Origin: Paracoccus albus
Lineage (GTDB): Bacteria > Pseudomonadota > Alphaproteobacteria > Rhodobacterales > Rhodobacteraceae
Assembly (NCBI RefSeq): GCF_027913035.1
Contig: NZ_CP115775.1
Span: 1,302,001-1,366,000, forward strand
Reading direction: 5' to 3'
Length of the DNA: 64,000 nt
Part shown: one piece after another, positions 35,440 through 44,889 of the stretch
How positions within the stretch are numbered: position 1 is the stretch's first letter
Layout: each line of letters opens with the position of its first letter
Notes under the pieces: model-generated
What the model was told of the DNA's origin: nothing
What the model saw: only the letters and a program-made list of their open reading frames with translations
Database searches by the model: none
Program-made: the position numbers and the translations under genes

Positions 35440-36566
35440 TGGAGCTTTCTGTTTCCGTTCATCAGGCGATTGCGGAAATTCCAGCCAATGACTGGGACGC
35501 AACGGGTGCCGCGACGAACCCATTCACCACCCACCGCTTCCTTGCCGCGCTAGAGGCCTCCGGCTCTGTCGGGGAAGGCACTGGCTGGATTCCGGCACAT
35601 CTGGCCGCACGCAGTGGCGACAAGGTTATGGGGGTCGCACCGGCCTATATCAAGCTGCACTCTCAGGGAGAGTATATTTTCGACCATGCCTGGGCGGATG
35701 CCTTTGAACGTGCGGGCGGGCAATATTACCCGAAACTTCAGTGTGCGGTGCCGTTCACGCCAGTCACCGGGCCGCGCCTGATCGCTGATAACCCGGCGGT
35801 GCAGCGCGGGCTTTTGAATGCAATGGCTCAGCTTTGCGTTCAGAACGGGCTGTCGGGCGCTCATGTAACCTTTTGCTCGGCCGAGGAGGCTGATCTTGGC
35901 GCCGAGGCGGGCTTTCTGCCGCGCTCGACTCAGCAGTTTCACTGGGTGAACGATGGCTATGCTAGCTATGCCGAGTTTCTTGATCGCCTGTCCTCGCGCA
36001 AGCGCAAGAACCTGAGGAAAGAGCGAGAGCGGGCGCAGGACTTCGGCGGCAAGATTATCCAATTGCGCGGCAGTGAAATTCAGCCCCACCATTGGGATGC
36101 CTTCTGGATTTTCTATCAGCATACCGGCGCAAGGAAATGGGGCCGTCCCTACCTGACGCGCGCCTTTTTTGAGCGCCTGCATGAGACAATGCGGGATGAT
36201 TGTCTTCTGGTTCTGGCCGAACGCGATGGCGAACCGATAGCAGGTGCGCTGAACCTGATCGGCCCCGATGCCATCTATGGCCGCTACTGGGGCGCGATTG
36301 AGGAGCATCCCTTCCTGCATTTCGAACTCTGCTATCATCAGGCAATAGATTTCGCGATTGCCGAAGGGTTGGAACGGGTCGAGGCTGGCGCGCAGGGCGA
36401 ACACAAGCTGGCCCGTGGTTACCTGCCCACCGAAACGCATTCCTTGCATTGGGTCGCAGAACCCGGCTTCCGCGGCGCGTTGGAAGAGTATCTTGACCGA
36501 GAGCGCTCAGCGGTCGGCGAGGAAATCGAGTTCCTGCGGGATTGGGGACCGTTCCGGCGCGGCTAG
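35439..36566 (+). CDS. FemAB/GNAT-like acyltransferase (DUF482, COG3146)
   Basis: 375 residues. The DUF482 pattern is seen: an N-terminal segment W-D-A...NPFTTHRFLAALEASGSV, the mid-region KLQCAVPFTPVTGPRL, RKRKNLRKERE, and GARKWGRPYLTRAFFERLHE. The late block VEAGAQGEHKLARGYLPTETHSLHW is diagnostic. It has a GNAT-like fold and was named peptidoglycan biosynthesis related, but the substrate is not known. It overlaps lrgB by one nucleotide, so it belongs to the lrgAB operon. Confidence 0.85.
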   Translation: MELSVSVHQAIAEIPANDWDATGAATNPFTTHRFLAALEASGSVGEGTGWIPAHLAARSGDKVMGVAPAYIKLHSQGEYIFDHAWADAFERAGGQYYPKLQCAVPFTPVTGPRLIADNPAVQRGLLNAMAQLCVQNGLSGAHVTFCSAEEADLGAEAGFLPRSTQQFHWVNDGYASYAEFLDRLSSRKRKNLRKERERAQDFGGKIIQLRGSEIQPHHWDAFWIFYQHTGARKWGRPYLTRAFFERLHETMRDDCLLVLAERDGEPIAGALNLIGPDAIYGRYWGAIEEHPFLHFELCYHQAIDFAIAEGLERVEAGAQGEHKLARGYLPTETHSLHWVAEPGFRGALEEYLDRERSAVGEEIEFLRDWGPFRRG

Positions 36567-36880
36567 AGTATATCTTCGTTTAATGGCTCTTTCATTGAAT
36601 GAATTCTGTTTAAAGACCGATAGATGAAGGCGACCTTCGCGTAGGCGGATTCTGATTGCCACGCAATAGGTACGGATCAAGCGTTGTGACCCGGCAAAAG
36701 AGGCGACGCGGACTTGGCTGTATGGACAACCGATTGCTTCTTTATACCGTGCTGTGGCTATCACGGAGGCGTCTTTAGCATTCGAAAAGACAGTATCTTC
36801 GTCAAATATCCGCCTCAATTTCGAGAGTGAAATCACTCTGATCACTTGGATAAACACACCCTCCAGTTGTTCAGTCCCTG
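36567..36880. other. Low-GC intergenic stretch, no gene recognised
   Basis: 314 nt, clearly lower in GC than both neighbours. Frames of 116 aa (minus) and 152 aa (plus) cross it but run far into flanking genes and have no ribosome site or recognisable domain. The region holds imperfect dyads such as TTTAATG/CATTGAA. It could be decayed mobile DNA; I cannot show it. Confidence 0.35.
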
Positions 36881-38080
36881 CTATTCAAGCCCCGCAGACA
36901 GGGCAGTCATGGCGTGATAGATATCTGGCTTACCGGGAAACAGCGTCTCGACAGGGCGGCCCGACGCGTCGATTTCGGCGTACCAGCCGCCATGTTCGTG
37001 ATCGATATGGTGCGCGTCCAGATGCGTCCAGAGTTCGTCTATGTTGCCCAGCCATACGTCGTCTCCCGTTGCGCGATGCAGTGCGTGGCTGGTGGCCACG
37101 GCCTCTGCAACCGGCCACCACAGACGTCTGCGATTGTCGATATTTCCGTTCCAGTCCAGCGTATAGGCGAACCCGCCTTCGGGTAGCCACGCATCGCGCA
37201 TTGCGCGGCTGAAAAGCGCGGACGCGGCCTCTACCATCCAGTCATCCTGCGGGTCCATGCCGCCGGTCTCGCGCAGTTCCAGCACCAGCCGCGCCCATTC
37301 AATCGCATGTCCGGGCGTAGTGCCCGGCGGGCGGAACATCGGGTCGCCTTCGAAATCGCGATCGACCTTCCAATCCGGCGTGAAGTGTTCCGGCACAACC
37401 CAGCCCTCTGCCCGCGCATGTTGATCGATCATGAAACGTGCAATCGCCCGCGCCATGTCAAGATCAGCCGGGTCGGACCATGTCCGATGTGCGGCGATCA
37501 GCGCCTCTGTCAGGTGCATATTGGCATTGCCGCCGCGATAGGCAGGCGGGTTCGTCCAATCTTCGTCAAATGTGTCAGACACCGCGCCCGGATCATTTTC
37601 CCAGAAGCGGCTGCGCAAGACCGTCATCACGGTCTCGCGCAGGCGCGCCGCATCCGGATGCCCGACACTTCCCGCCGAAGCCGCCGCCAGAAGCACGAAA
37701 GCATGGCCGTAAGCCTGCTTTTTGGTGTCGATTGGGCCTGCGTCATCCACACTCCACCAGAAGCCCCCATTCACCGGGTCCAGATGGCCGTCAAACAGAA
37801 ACTTCATGCCATGATCGACGATCTGATGCGCGGCCGGATGGTTGAGCTGAGCGCCTTGGGCGTAGGAATGGATCATGCGCGTGGTTTCGTGCAACTCACG
37901 CGTATTGCCCTGCCCGCGCGGATCGTCAGCCAGTGGCGATCCGTCTGCGGCCAGTTTGTAGAAGCCGCCCTTCGCGTTCAAAGCACGCGCGTGAAAGTCC
38001 AGCAGCTTCTTTGCTTCGTTGCGTTTCCAGCCCGGCCCGTAATCCGTCACCGCATCCTCCGTCAGTGGCAGCGCTATCAT
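36881..38080 (-). CDS. AGE family epimerase/isomerase
   Basis: 399 residues, an (alpha/alpha)6-barrel enzyme. Family motifs: GGFYKLAADGSPL, ELHETTRMIHSYA, GGFWWSVDDAGPIDTKKQAYGHAFVLLAAA, PGHAIEWARLVLEL, and HGGWYAEID...PGKPDIYHA. The catalytic histidines lie in the GHAIEW and YHA blocks. Members include N-acylglucosamine 2-epimerase, mannose and sulfoquinovose isomerase, and the choice cannot be made here. The ATG at 38080 is preferred; the frame extends to a TTG at 38116. It is divergent from modABC. Confidence 0.88.
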   Translation of the reverse strand: MIALPLTEDAVTDYGPGWKRNEAKKLLDFHARALNAKGGFYKLAADGSPLADDPRGQGNTRELHETTRMIHSYAQGAQLNHPAAHQIVDHGMKFLFDGHLDPVNGGFWWSVDDAGPIDTKKQAYGHAFVLLAAASAGSVGHPDAARLRETVMTVLRSRFWENDPGAVSDTFDEDWTNPPAYRGGNANMHLTEALIAAHRTWSDPADLDMARAIARFMIDQHARAEGWVVPEHFTPDWKVDRDFEGDPMFRPPGTTPGHAIEWARLVLELRETGGMDPQDDWMVEAASALFSRAMRDAWLPEGGFAYTLDWNGNIDNRRRLWWPVAEAVATSHALHRATGDDVWLGNIDELWTHLDAHHIDHEHGGWYAEIDASGRPVETLFPGKPDIYHAMTALSAGLE

Positions 38081-38116
38081 AGCGACATGACTTGCCCGTT
38101 CGTGCAAAACAGTCAA

Positions 38117-38134
38117 TATGTCTCAGCAAACATA
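38117..38134. promoter_or_regulatory. Palindrome upstream of modA (possible ModE-type site)
   Basis: TATGT-N8-ACATA, an inverted repeat 13 bp before the modA start codon. Position and AT-rich arms resemble a Mo-box, but it does not match the E. coli ModE consensus closely. Confidence 0.35.
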
Positions 38135-38146
38135 ACGGGTTCGATC

Positions 38147-38899
38147 ATGCGTTTTTTCCACCTGATTTCTGCAGTGATGTTGGGCGCCGCCTTTCCAGCC
38201 GATGCCGAACAGGTCACCGTATTCGCTGCCGCCTCGCTAAAGACGGCACTGGATGAGGTCGCGCAGAAATTCACGAAACAGACGGGCAATGAGGTCGTCA
38301 TCAGCTATGCGGGGTCCAACGCACTGGCCCGACAGATCATCGCGGGGGCGCCGGCAGATATATTCATCTCTGCCAATGTCGCCTGGATGGATGAGATCGA
38401 GAAGGCGGGTCAGATACAGGCGGGAAAACGTCGCGATCTGTTGGGGAACAGCCTTGTTCTGATTGCGCATGGTGACGCGGCACCGGTCGAGGTCGGTCCG
38501 GAACTGGATCTGCCGGCGAGGCTGGGTGATGAAAAGCTGGCGATGGCGCTCGTCGATTCAGTGCCAGCGGGTCAGTATGGCAAGGCAGCGCTTGAAAGCC
38601 TCGGGTTATGGGACGGCGTAAGTGCTTCGGTCGCTCAGGCCGATAATGTTCGCGCAGCGCTCGCCCTTGTCGCGACGGGAGAGGCGCCGTTCGGGATCGT
38701 TTACGCCACGGATGCGAAGGCAGAAGACGCTGTGCAGTTGATCGGCACCTTTCCGGCGGAAAGCTATCCGCCGATCGTCTATCCTGCGGCAGTCTTGAAA
38801 GAGGCAAATGATGCCGCCGATCAGGTTTTCTTCGATATGTTAAGCAGCCCGGATGCCGCCGCGATTTTCGAGCAGCAGGGTTTCACGGTGATCGACTGA
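38147..38899 (+). CDS. modA: Molybdate ABC transporter, binding protein
   Basis: 250 residues. Signal peptide (FFHLISAVMLGAAFPADA), then the ModA pattern VTVFAAASLKTALDEVAQKF, ISYAGSNALARQIIAGAPADIFISAN and ALVATGEAPFGIVYATDA. It binds molybdate or tungstate in the periplasm. ATG 38147 gives the signal peptide; the much longer open frame from 37307 lies on the antisense of the epimerase gene and was rejected. First gene of modABC. Confidence 0.95.
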   Translation: MRFFHLISAVMLGAAFPADAEQVTVFAAASLKTALDEVAQKFTKQTGNEVVISYAGSNALARQIIAGAPADIFISANVAWMDEIEKAGQIQAGKRRDLLGNSLVLIAHGDAAPVEVGPELDLPARLGDEKLAMALVDSVPAGQYGKAALESLGLWDGVSASVAQADNVRAALALVATGEAPFGIVYATDAKAEDAVQLIGTFPAESYPPIVYPAAVLKEANDAADQVFFDMLSSPDAAAIFEQQGFTVID

Positions 38900-38904
38900 A
38901 CGGA

Positions 38905-39600
38905 ATGGATTGGCTGACACCACAGGAATGGCAGGCTGTGCTGCTGTCGCTGAAAGTTTCGGTTGTCGCTGTGGCTGTCAGCCTGCCGTTGGGGATCTTC
39001 TGCGCATATGCTCTGGCGAGATGGCGCTTTCCGGGGCGGTTGATGTTGAATGGCCTGGTGCATCTGCCGCTGATCATGCCGCCCGTTGTCACGGGCTATC
39101 TGCTGCTGCTGGCTTTCGGTCGACGCGGCTTTATCGGTGAACCGTTGGAGGCATGGTTTGGCTTCACCTTCGCCTTCCGCTGGACCGGTGCCGCCCTTGC
39201 TGCGGCCGTGATGGCCTTTCCGCTGATGGTCCGAACGATCCGGCTGTCCATCGAGGCCGTCGACCCTAAGCTGGAACAGGCTGCATCAACCCTTGGTGCC
39301 AGTCGTCTATCGGTCTTTGCCAGCGTCACCCTGCCCCTGATCCTGCCCGGAATTATCGCGGGCAGCATCATCGCCTTTGCCAAGGCAATGGGTGAATTCG
39401 GTGCAACTATTACCTTTGTGTCGAACATCCCGGGCCAGACCCAGACCCTGCCGACGGCAATCTATACTGAATTGCAGGTTCCGGGCGGAGAGACGCAGGC
39501 AGCGAGGCTTGTAGTGATTTCGCTAGCCATCGCATTGTCTGCCCTGCTCGCCTCGGAGTGGGTCGGTCGGGCCGCTGCCCGCAGGGTTTCGGGCGCATGA
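38905..39600 (+). CDS. modB: Molybdate ABC transporter permease
   Basis: 231 residues, five to six helices. Motifs: PLGIFCAYALARWRFPGRLMLNGLVHLPLIMPPVVTGYLLL and the EAA loop VDPKLEQAASTLGASRLSVFASVTLPLILPGI. AFAKAMGEFGATITFVSNIPGQTQTLP is specific for ModB. It starts 5 nt after modA; its stop overlaps modC (ATGA). Confidence 0.96.
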   Translation: MDWLTPQEWQAVLLSLKVSVVAVAVSLPLGIFCAYALARWRFPGRLMLNGLVHLPLIMPPVVTGYLLLLAFGRRGFIGEPLEAWFGFTFAFRWTGAALAAAVMAFPLMVRTIRLSIEAVDPKLEQAASTLGASRLSVFASVTLPLILPGIIAGSIIAFAKAMGEFGATITFVSNIPGQTQTLPTAIYTELQVPGGETQAARLVVISLAIALSALLASEWVGRAAARRVSGA

Positions 39601-40682
39601 CGCTTTCGGCAGAGATCAGACACGGCTTTCCGGATTTCTCGTTGGATGTGCGGTTTCGGGCCGGCAAAGGCGTGACCGCGCTTTTCGGACGGTCGGGTGC
39701 CGGGAAGTCCACGATCATCAACGCAATTGCCGGACTTTTGCGGGCCGATCACGCGAGGATCGTGCTGGATGGAAACATTTTGGCGGATGGCGGAAAGGGT
39801 ATATTCCTGCCGCCGCATCGGCGTCGCATCGGCTATGTCTTTCAGGACGCCCGGCTTTTTCCGCATCTCAGCGTGCGGGCCAATCTCGATTACGGTCGCC
39901 GCTTCGCGCCAAAATCAGAGCGTGCGCCCGAGGCGCGTTTCCGGGAGGTCGTCGAAATTCTTGGCATCCACACTTTGCTTGAGAGGCGACCCGGTGCGCT
40001 GTCGGGCGGTGAACGTCAGCGTGTCGCGCTTGGCCGCGCCATCCTGTCAGCGCCGAAACTGTTGCTGCTGGATGAACCGCTGGCCGCATTGGATGAGGCG
40101 CGCAAAGCAGAGATATTGCCCTATCTGGAAGCATTACGTGATATTGGCCTGCCCATACTCTATGTCAGCCACTCGGCATCAGAGATCAGCCGGTTGGCCA
40201 GCCATGTTGTCATGATTGAGAAAGGCCGCGTCATCGCATCGGGCTCTGCCACGGATGTGCTGTCCGATCCGCTCAGTGCATTGTCGTTGGGACAAGATGC
40301 CGGGGCCGTGCTGACAGCGCAAGTTGTCGCACAGGACGCCGATGGGCTTGCGAGGTTGTCCACTGCTGCGGGCCCGATCTGGGTTGCGAAAGGCGATTTG
40401 CGACATGGCATGTCGGTCCGGCTGCGCATCCTCGCCCGGGAAGTGATGCTTGCCACTGCGCCGCCGCAGGGTATTTCGGCGCTGAATGTGCTGACCGGCA
40501 CCGTCGACCGGGTCGAGAATGAACAGAGCGGCAGCATACTTGTCCGCGTAAAACTGGCGGAGGATGCGGCGATCCTGTCCCGGATCACCGCGCGTTCTTG
40601 CCGCACGCTTGAAATCACGCCCGGCAAGAGAATTCACGCTATCCTGAAATCGGTTTCGATTGCCGATGTAGCAGCGGGCTGA
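39597..40682 (+). CDS. modC: Molybdate ABC transporter ATPase
   Basis: 361 residues. Walker A GRSGAGKST, Q-loop YVFQDARLFPHLSV, signature LSGGERQRVALGRAIL, Walker B LLLLDEPLAALD. The C-terminal ~70 residues form a Mop/TOBE domain (ISALNVLTGTVDRVENEQSGSILVRVKL), which binds molybdate and allows feedback control. ATG 39597 overlaps the modB stop. Ends 11 nt from the convergent ychF. Confidence 0.96.
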   Translation: MTLSAEIRHGFPDFSLDVRFRAGKGVTALFGRSGAGKSTIINAIAGLLRADHARIVLDGNILADGGKGIFLPPHRRRIGYVFQDARLFPHLSVRANLDYGRRFAPKSERAPEARFREVVEILGIHTLLERRPGALSGGERQRVALGRAILSAPKLLLLDEPLAALDEARKAEILPYLEALRDIGLPILYVSHSASEISRLASHVVMIEKGRVIASGSATDVLSDPLSALSLGQDAGAVLTAQVVAQDADGLARLSTAAGPIWVAKGDLRHGMSVRLRILAREVMLATAPPQGISALNVLTGTVDRVENEQSGSILVRVKLAEDAAILSRITARSCRTLEITPGKRIHAILKSVSIADVAAG

Positions 40683-40693
40683 CACGCCGGTGA

Positions 40694-41791
40694 TCAGGCG
40701 TTGAACAGGAAGTGCAGGACGTCGCCGTCCTTGACCTCATAGCTTTTGCCCTCGACCCGGAGCTTGCCAGCCTCTCGGGCACCCGACTCTCCATTGCCCG
40801 CGATATAGTCGTCATAGGCGATCGTTTCGGCACGGATAAAGCCGCGCTCGAAATCGCCGTGAATGACGCCAGCGGCGGCAGGGGCAAGCGTGCCTTGGCG
40901 GATCGTCCATGCGCGGGCCTCTTTCGGGCCGACGGTGAAATAGGTCTGAAGACCAAGCAGGTCGTAGCCCGCCCGGATCAGCCGATCCAGCCCGGCCTCT
41001 TCCAGCCCCATCTCGGACAGGAACATCTCTGCCTCTTCGGCGTCGAGCTGGCTGATCTCTTCCTCGATCTTGGCGGAAATCACCACCTGCCCGGCACCTT
41101 GTTCGGCCGCCATCTGCGCAACCCTTTCGGAAAGCGCATTGCCCTGTGCGGCCTCATCCTCGGCGACGTTGCAGACATAAAGCACAGGCTTGGCGGTCAG
41201 CAGTTGCAGCATGTTCCACGCCTTGCGGTCGTCATCTGCGACCTCGACCGTGCGGGCCGGTTTTCCCGCTTCCAATGCCTCTTTCGCGGCATTCATCAGG
41301 CGGGCGTCTTCCTTGGCCTGCTTGTCGCCTGCATTGATCTTGCGCGACAGGTTGGCCAGCCGTTTTTCAAGGCTTTCCAGATCGGCAATCATCAGCTCTG
41401 TCTCAATCGTTTCGGCATCCGCGATGGGATCGACGCGGCCCTCGACATGGGTGACATCGCCATCTTCAAAGCAGCGCAGCACATGGGCGATGGCATCGAC
41501 TTCGCGGATATTTGCCAGAAACTGGTTGCCCAGCCCTTCGCCCTTGCTGGCCCCCTTCACCAGACCGGCAATATCAACAAAGGTGATCCGCGTCGGGATG
41601 ATCTGCTTCGAACCGGCGATACCGGCCAGCTTGTCCAGTCGCTGATCGGGGACGGCAACCTCGCCGACATTCGGCTCAATCGTGCAGAACGGAAAATTCG
41701 CCGCCTGAGCGGCTGCGGTGCGCGTCAGCGCGTTGAACAGCGTCGATTTGCCGACATTCGGCAGCCCGACGATCCCCATGCGAAAGCCCAT
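40694..41791 (-). CDS. ychF: Redox-regulated ATPase YchF (Obg-like)
   Basis: 365 residues. G1 motif [15 protein letters not shown]3 [16 protein letters not shown]. The G4 position reads NVAEDE in place of NKxD, which is the mark of YchF and explains ATP rather than GTP use. A coiled coil follows and the C-terminal TGS domain holds [19 protein letters not shown] and the [16 protein letters not shown] block. It binds the ribosome and is involved in stress control. Confidence 0.97.
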   Translation of the reverse strand: MGFRMGIVGLPNVGKSTLFNALTRTAAAQAANFPFCTIEPNVGEVAVPDQRLDKLAGIAGSKQIIPTRITFVDIAGLVKGASKGEGLGNQFLANIREVDAIAHVLRCFEDGDVTHVEGRVDPIADAETIETELMIADLESLEKRLANLSRKINAGDKQAKEDARLMNAAKEALEAGKPARTVEVADDDRKAWNMLQLLTAKPVLYVCNVAEDEAAQGNALSERVAQMAAEQGAGQVVISAKIEEEISQLDAEEAEMFLSEMGLEEAGLDRLIRAGYDLLGLQTYFTVGPKEARAWTIRQGTLAPAAAGVIHGDFERGFIRAETIAYDDYIAGNGESGAREAGKLRVEGKSYEVKDGDVLHFLFNA

Positions 41792-41973
41792 GTCGTGGTC
41801 CCATAAGATAGGTTTGGTTTGGCCGCGTCTTTACGCGCCATGCGCCGCAACGTCCAGTCGCGTGCATCGCGGCTGGATGGGGCACCCCCAACACCCGGTC
41901 TGAACCAGCAAAGCCTGTGCGGCGTTATCTTAACGACATATCCGCGCCAGTTCACAGAAGGGAACCGAAGACC

Positions 41974-42912
41974 ATGAGTTGGAATCCAACGCTTTCGCCA
42001 GGTAATCCTGATGAAATCGGACTTGATGCGATTGAGACCATGATCGTTCCGCGCGCACGTGATATTGGCGGGTTTGAGGTCAAGCGTGCCCTGCCCGCCC
42101 CTCAGCGGCAAATGGTCGGACCGTTCATCTTCTTCGACCAGGCCGGACCGGCAGAGTTCCTGACGGGTCAGGGCGTCGATGTGCGCCCCCATCCGCATAT
42201 CGGGCTTGGGACGGTGACCTATCTGTATCAGGGCGATTTTCACCACCGCGACAGCATCGGAACAGATCAGGTCATCCTGCCGGGCGCCGTCAATTGGATG
42301 GTCGCGGGCAAGGGCGTTACCCATTCCGAACGGACATCGGAACAGGCGCGGCAAGGTCCGCACAGCCTGTTTGGCATCCAGACATGGATTGCATTGCCCG
42401 AAGACCAAGAGGATATGGACCCGATCTTCGAACATCACGGCAAGAATGCCTTGCCAAGCTTCGAGGCAGAGGGGTTCAGCGCCAAGCTCATCCTCGGCAG
42501 CGCATATGGAGAAACCGCGCCGGCAACGCTCTATTCCGAAACCTTCTATCTTGACGTGACGCTGGCACCAAACGCGCGGTTTCCGTTGCCGGACGACCAT
42601 GAGGATCGCGGTCTTTACATCACGCAAGGCTCGGTCACGATTGCGGGCGACGTGTTTGAGGCGGGGCGGATGATGATCTTTCGGCCCGGCGACCGCATCA
42701 CTGTCGCCGCAGGTCCGCAAGGCGCCCGGCTGATGGCGCTTGGTGGGGCCACGCTGAACGGGCCGCGCTATATCTGGTGGAACTTCGTCGCATCCAGCCG
42801 CGACAAAATCGACGACGCGCGGAATGCGTGGCGCGCCGCCGATTGGGGCGAGGGAATGTTCGAATTGCCTGAGGGGGACCAGAGCGAATTCACCCGGGCC
42901 CCCGAAAGATAG
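41974..42912 (+). CDS. Pirin family protein
   Basis: 312 residues from ATG 41974 (GAAGGGAACC upstream). The N-terminal cupin has the complete pirin metal site: RPHPHIGLGTVTYLYQGDFHHRDSIG and, later, GVTHSE (three His, one Glu). The pirin C-terminal cupin follows (LYITQGSVTIAGDVFEAGRMMIF and RYIWWNFVASS). Some pirins are quercetin dioxygenases; others act as redox-linked regulators. The role here is open. It ends 2 nt from the convergent LLM gene. Confidence 0.92.
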   Translation: MSWNPTLSPGNPDEIGLDAIETMIVPRARDIGGFEVKRALPAPQRQMVGPFIFFDQAGPAEFLTGQGVDVRPHPHIGLGTVTYLYQGDFHHRDSIGTDQVILPGAVNWMVAGKGVTHSERTSEQARQGPHSLFGIQTWIALPEDQEDMDPIFEHHGKNALPSFEAEGFSAKLILGSAYGETAPATLYSETFYLDVTLAPNARFPLPDDHEDRGLYITQGSVTIAGDVFEAGRMMIFRPGDRITVAAGPQGARLMALGGATLNGPRYIWWNFVASSRDKIDDARNAWRAADWGEGMFELPEGDQSEFTRAPER

Positions 42913-42914
42913 GA

Positions 42915-43934
42915 TCAGCGCCAGCCAAGCGCAGGTGCGACGTGGCGCAGGATGCTGTCGAGAACATGCACGTTATACTCGACGCCCAACATGTTCGGGA
43001 CGGCCAGCAAAAGCGTATCAGCCTCTGCAATCGCCTCATCCTGACGCAATTCTTCGATCAGCTGATCCGGTTCTGCCGCGTATCCGCGACCAAAAATCGA
43101 ACGGGTCTGGTCGATGATACCGACCTGATCCTCTTCCTTGCCACCGCGCCCGAAATACATCCGGTCCTCTGGCGTCATCAGCGCAAAGATCGAACGGCTG
43201 ACGGAAACGCGCGGCTCACGTTCATGCCCGGCGGCCTTCCATGCCTCCCGATAGGCGCGGATTTGCTTTGCCTGCTGGATATGGAAAGGCTCTCCGGTCT
43301 CGTCGGTCTTCAGGGTAGAGCTTTGCAGGTTCATGCCCAGCTCTGCCGCCCAGATCGCCGTCGCGTTTGACGCGGCCCCCCACCAGATCCTGTCGCGCAG
43401 ACCTTCCGAATGCGGCTCAAGCCGCAACAGACCGGGTGGATTGGGAAACATCGGACGGGGGTTCGGCTGGGCAAAGCCTTCGCCGTCAAGCAAGCGCAAG
43501 AACACTTCGGCATGGCGGCGGGCCATATCGGCGTGATCTTCACCCTCCTGCGGCTCATGGCCAAAATAGCGCCAGCCGTCGATCACTTGTTCGGGCGAGC
43601 CGCGACTGATGCCAAGCTGCAGACGGCCATCCGAAATGAGATCGGCAGCGCCCGCATCCTCGACCATGTAGAACGGATTCTCATAGCGCATGTCGATGAC
43701 GCCGGTCCCGATCTCTATCTTAGAGGTCCGCGCACCGATTGCAGAAAGAAGAGGAAAGGGGGAGGCAAGCTGGCGGGCATAATGATGCACGCGGAAATAC
43801 GCCCCATCCAAACCGATCTTTTCAGCCTCGACAGCCAGTTCGATTGACTGATGCAGCACATCCGATGCGTTGCGCACCATCGAGCCGCGATCAGGGGACC
43901 AATGCCCGAAAGACAGAAAACCAAGCTTTTTCAT
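42915..43934 (-). CDS. LLM class flavin-dependent oxidoreductase (luciferase-like)
   Basis: 339 residues. Bacterial-luciferase fold: IELAVEAEKIGLDGAYFRVHHYARQLASPFPLLSAIGART, IEIGTGVIDMRYENPFYMVEDAGAADLISDGRLQLGISRGSPEQVIDG, and WWGAASNATAIWAAELGMNLQSS. These enzymes use reduced FMN or F420 with oxygen. The substrate is unknown. A flavin reductase lies at 44362-44865 on the same strand and could supply reduced FMN, but 427 nt separate them. Confidence 0.88.
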   Translation of the reverse strand: MKKLGFLSFGHWSPDRGSMVRNASDVLHQSIELAVEAEKIGLDGAYFRVHHYARQLASPFPLLSAIGARTSKIEIGTGVIDMRYENPFYMVEDAGAADLISDGRLQLGISRGSPEQVIDGWRYFGHEPQEGEDHADMARRHAEVFLRLLDGEGFAQPNPRPMFPNPPGLLRLEPHSEGLRDRIWWGAASNATAIWAAELGMNLQSSTLKTDETGEPFHIQQAKQIRAYREAWKAAGHEREPRVSVSRSIFALMTPEDRMYFGRGGKEEDQVGIIDQTRSIFGRGYAAEPDQLIEELRQDEAIAEADTLLLAVPNMLGVEYNVHVLDSILRHVAPALGWR

Positions 43935-44361
43935 AATGCAGACCTTTATGTCACAAAGCCCGAAGGCCGTTTGGTGACAAACCTAGTCATCCGATCCCGC
44001 GTCATTCAACCCACGCATGGCAGCCCTGCATCCCTTCTGTGGCAGGTGTTACGCACCCGCAGTGGCCCGAACAGGATCATATAATGATTTTTCGTGCCGA
44101 AGCGTATCCACTTGAAAATCGCACAGTTTATTCACGCGCTAGAAAGTTGGCATCCCGGCCAACCCTCAGGCTGACTCGATAACGTACGAATTCCTTCGCA
44201 TCCACAGATGCGAAAGATTCTTGACGCTACCGCTGATTCCCCATCCCGAAGATGTTTTGCGGCCTGCTTCTTATCTTGCGGCACGGTCGCTGGTGGCGGA
44301 ATTTTCTCGACAGCAAACTTTCGTCGGATGCGGATCGGTCTATGCCCACAAAAAGCAGCTT
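43935..44361. other. Intergenic region with an 8-4-8 inverted repeat
   Basis: 427 nt without a supportable gene. It contains a perfect inverted repeat TTCGCATC-CACA-GATGCGAA at 44195-44214 with no T-run on either side, so it is more like an operator than a terminator. Short frames here (up to ~86 codons) have no ribosome site or domain. It must contain the promoter of the LLM gene. Confidence 0.4.
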
Positions 44362-44865
44362 TCACGCGCTTCGAATGGCGGCAAGACCCCCAAACTGACC
44401 TGAATGATACAGAAGGGGTGGCGCCGCGGGGGCAGTCTCCAATTGTCGGACACGACCCAGAAAAATGACATGATCACCTGCTTCCAGCTGCCGTACGACA
44501 TCCGCAATGATGACGGCTGAGGCATCTTTCAGAATGGGCAGACCGTGACGATCATGAAAGGGATCTGGTAGCGTTTTATCCGGACGACCTGCGAAATGCG
44601 TAGCGTATCGTTGCATCCCTTCCGACAGGATGTTCACCGCATATCGTCCCGATTCCCGAATTCTGGCCAGCATCTTCGCGCCCTGCCCGACCGAGATGCA
44701 GATGAGCGGTGGATCGAGCGAAACAGACATAAACGCACTGGCTGTCATGCCGTGATCACCCTCTGCGGTGCGCGTGGTGATGATATTGACGCCGGTCGCG
44801 AAACGGCCGCAGCAATCACGCAACTCTCGCGGGTCAATGGTATCGGAAGCACTGCTGTCAAACAT
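44362..44865 (-). CDS. Flavin reductase (NADH:FMN, RutF/HpaC-like)
   Basis: 167 residues. The flavin reductase-like fold is clear: LRDCCGRFATGVNIITTRT, HGMTASAFMSVSLDPPLICISVG, RYAVNILSEGMQ, and GDHVIFLGRVRQLE. It makes free reduced FMN for oxygen-using partners. It starts 24 nt after mesD on the same strand. This suggests it supplies reduced flavin to the oxygen-dependent MesD/MesX system (inference). Confidence 0.9.
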   Translation of the reverse strand: MFDSSASDTIDPRELRDCCGRFATGVNIITTRTAEGDHGMTASAFMSVSLDPPLICISVGQGAKMLARIRESGRYAVNILSEGMQRYATHFAGRPDKTLPDPFHDRHGLPILKDASAVIIADVVRQLEAGDHVIFLGRVRQLETAPAAPPLLYHSGQFGGLAAIRSA

Positions 44866-44889
44866 GTCAAAACACCTTTTGCATGGGTC

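Noticed and set aside
36754..37212. 152-codon plus-strand ORF at the end of the epimerase gene
   Set aside because: Mostly antisense to the epimerase, no domain or ribosome site.
37307..38146. Long N-terminal extension of the modA frame
   Set aside because: It is antisense to the epimerase gene; the ATG at 38147 gives a proper signal peptide.
44132..44365. 77-codon minus-strand ORF before the flavin reductase end
   Set aside because: No ribosome site or domain; Arg/Pro-rich like other chance frames.
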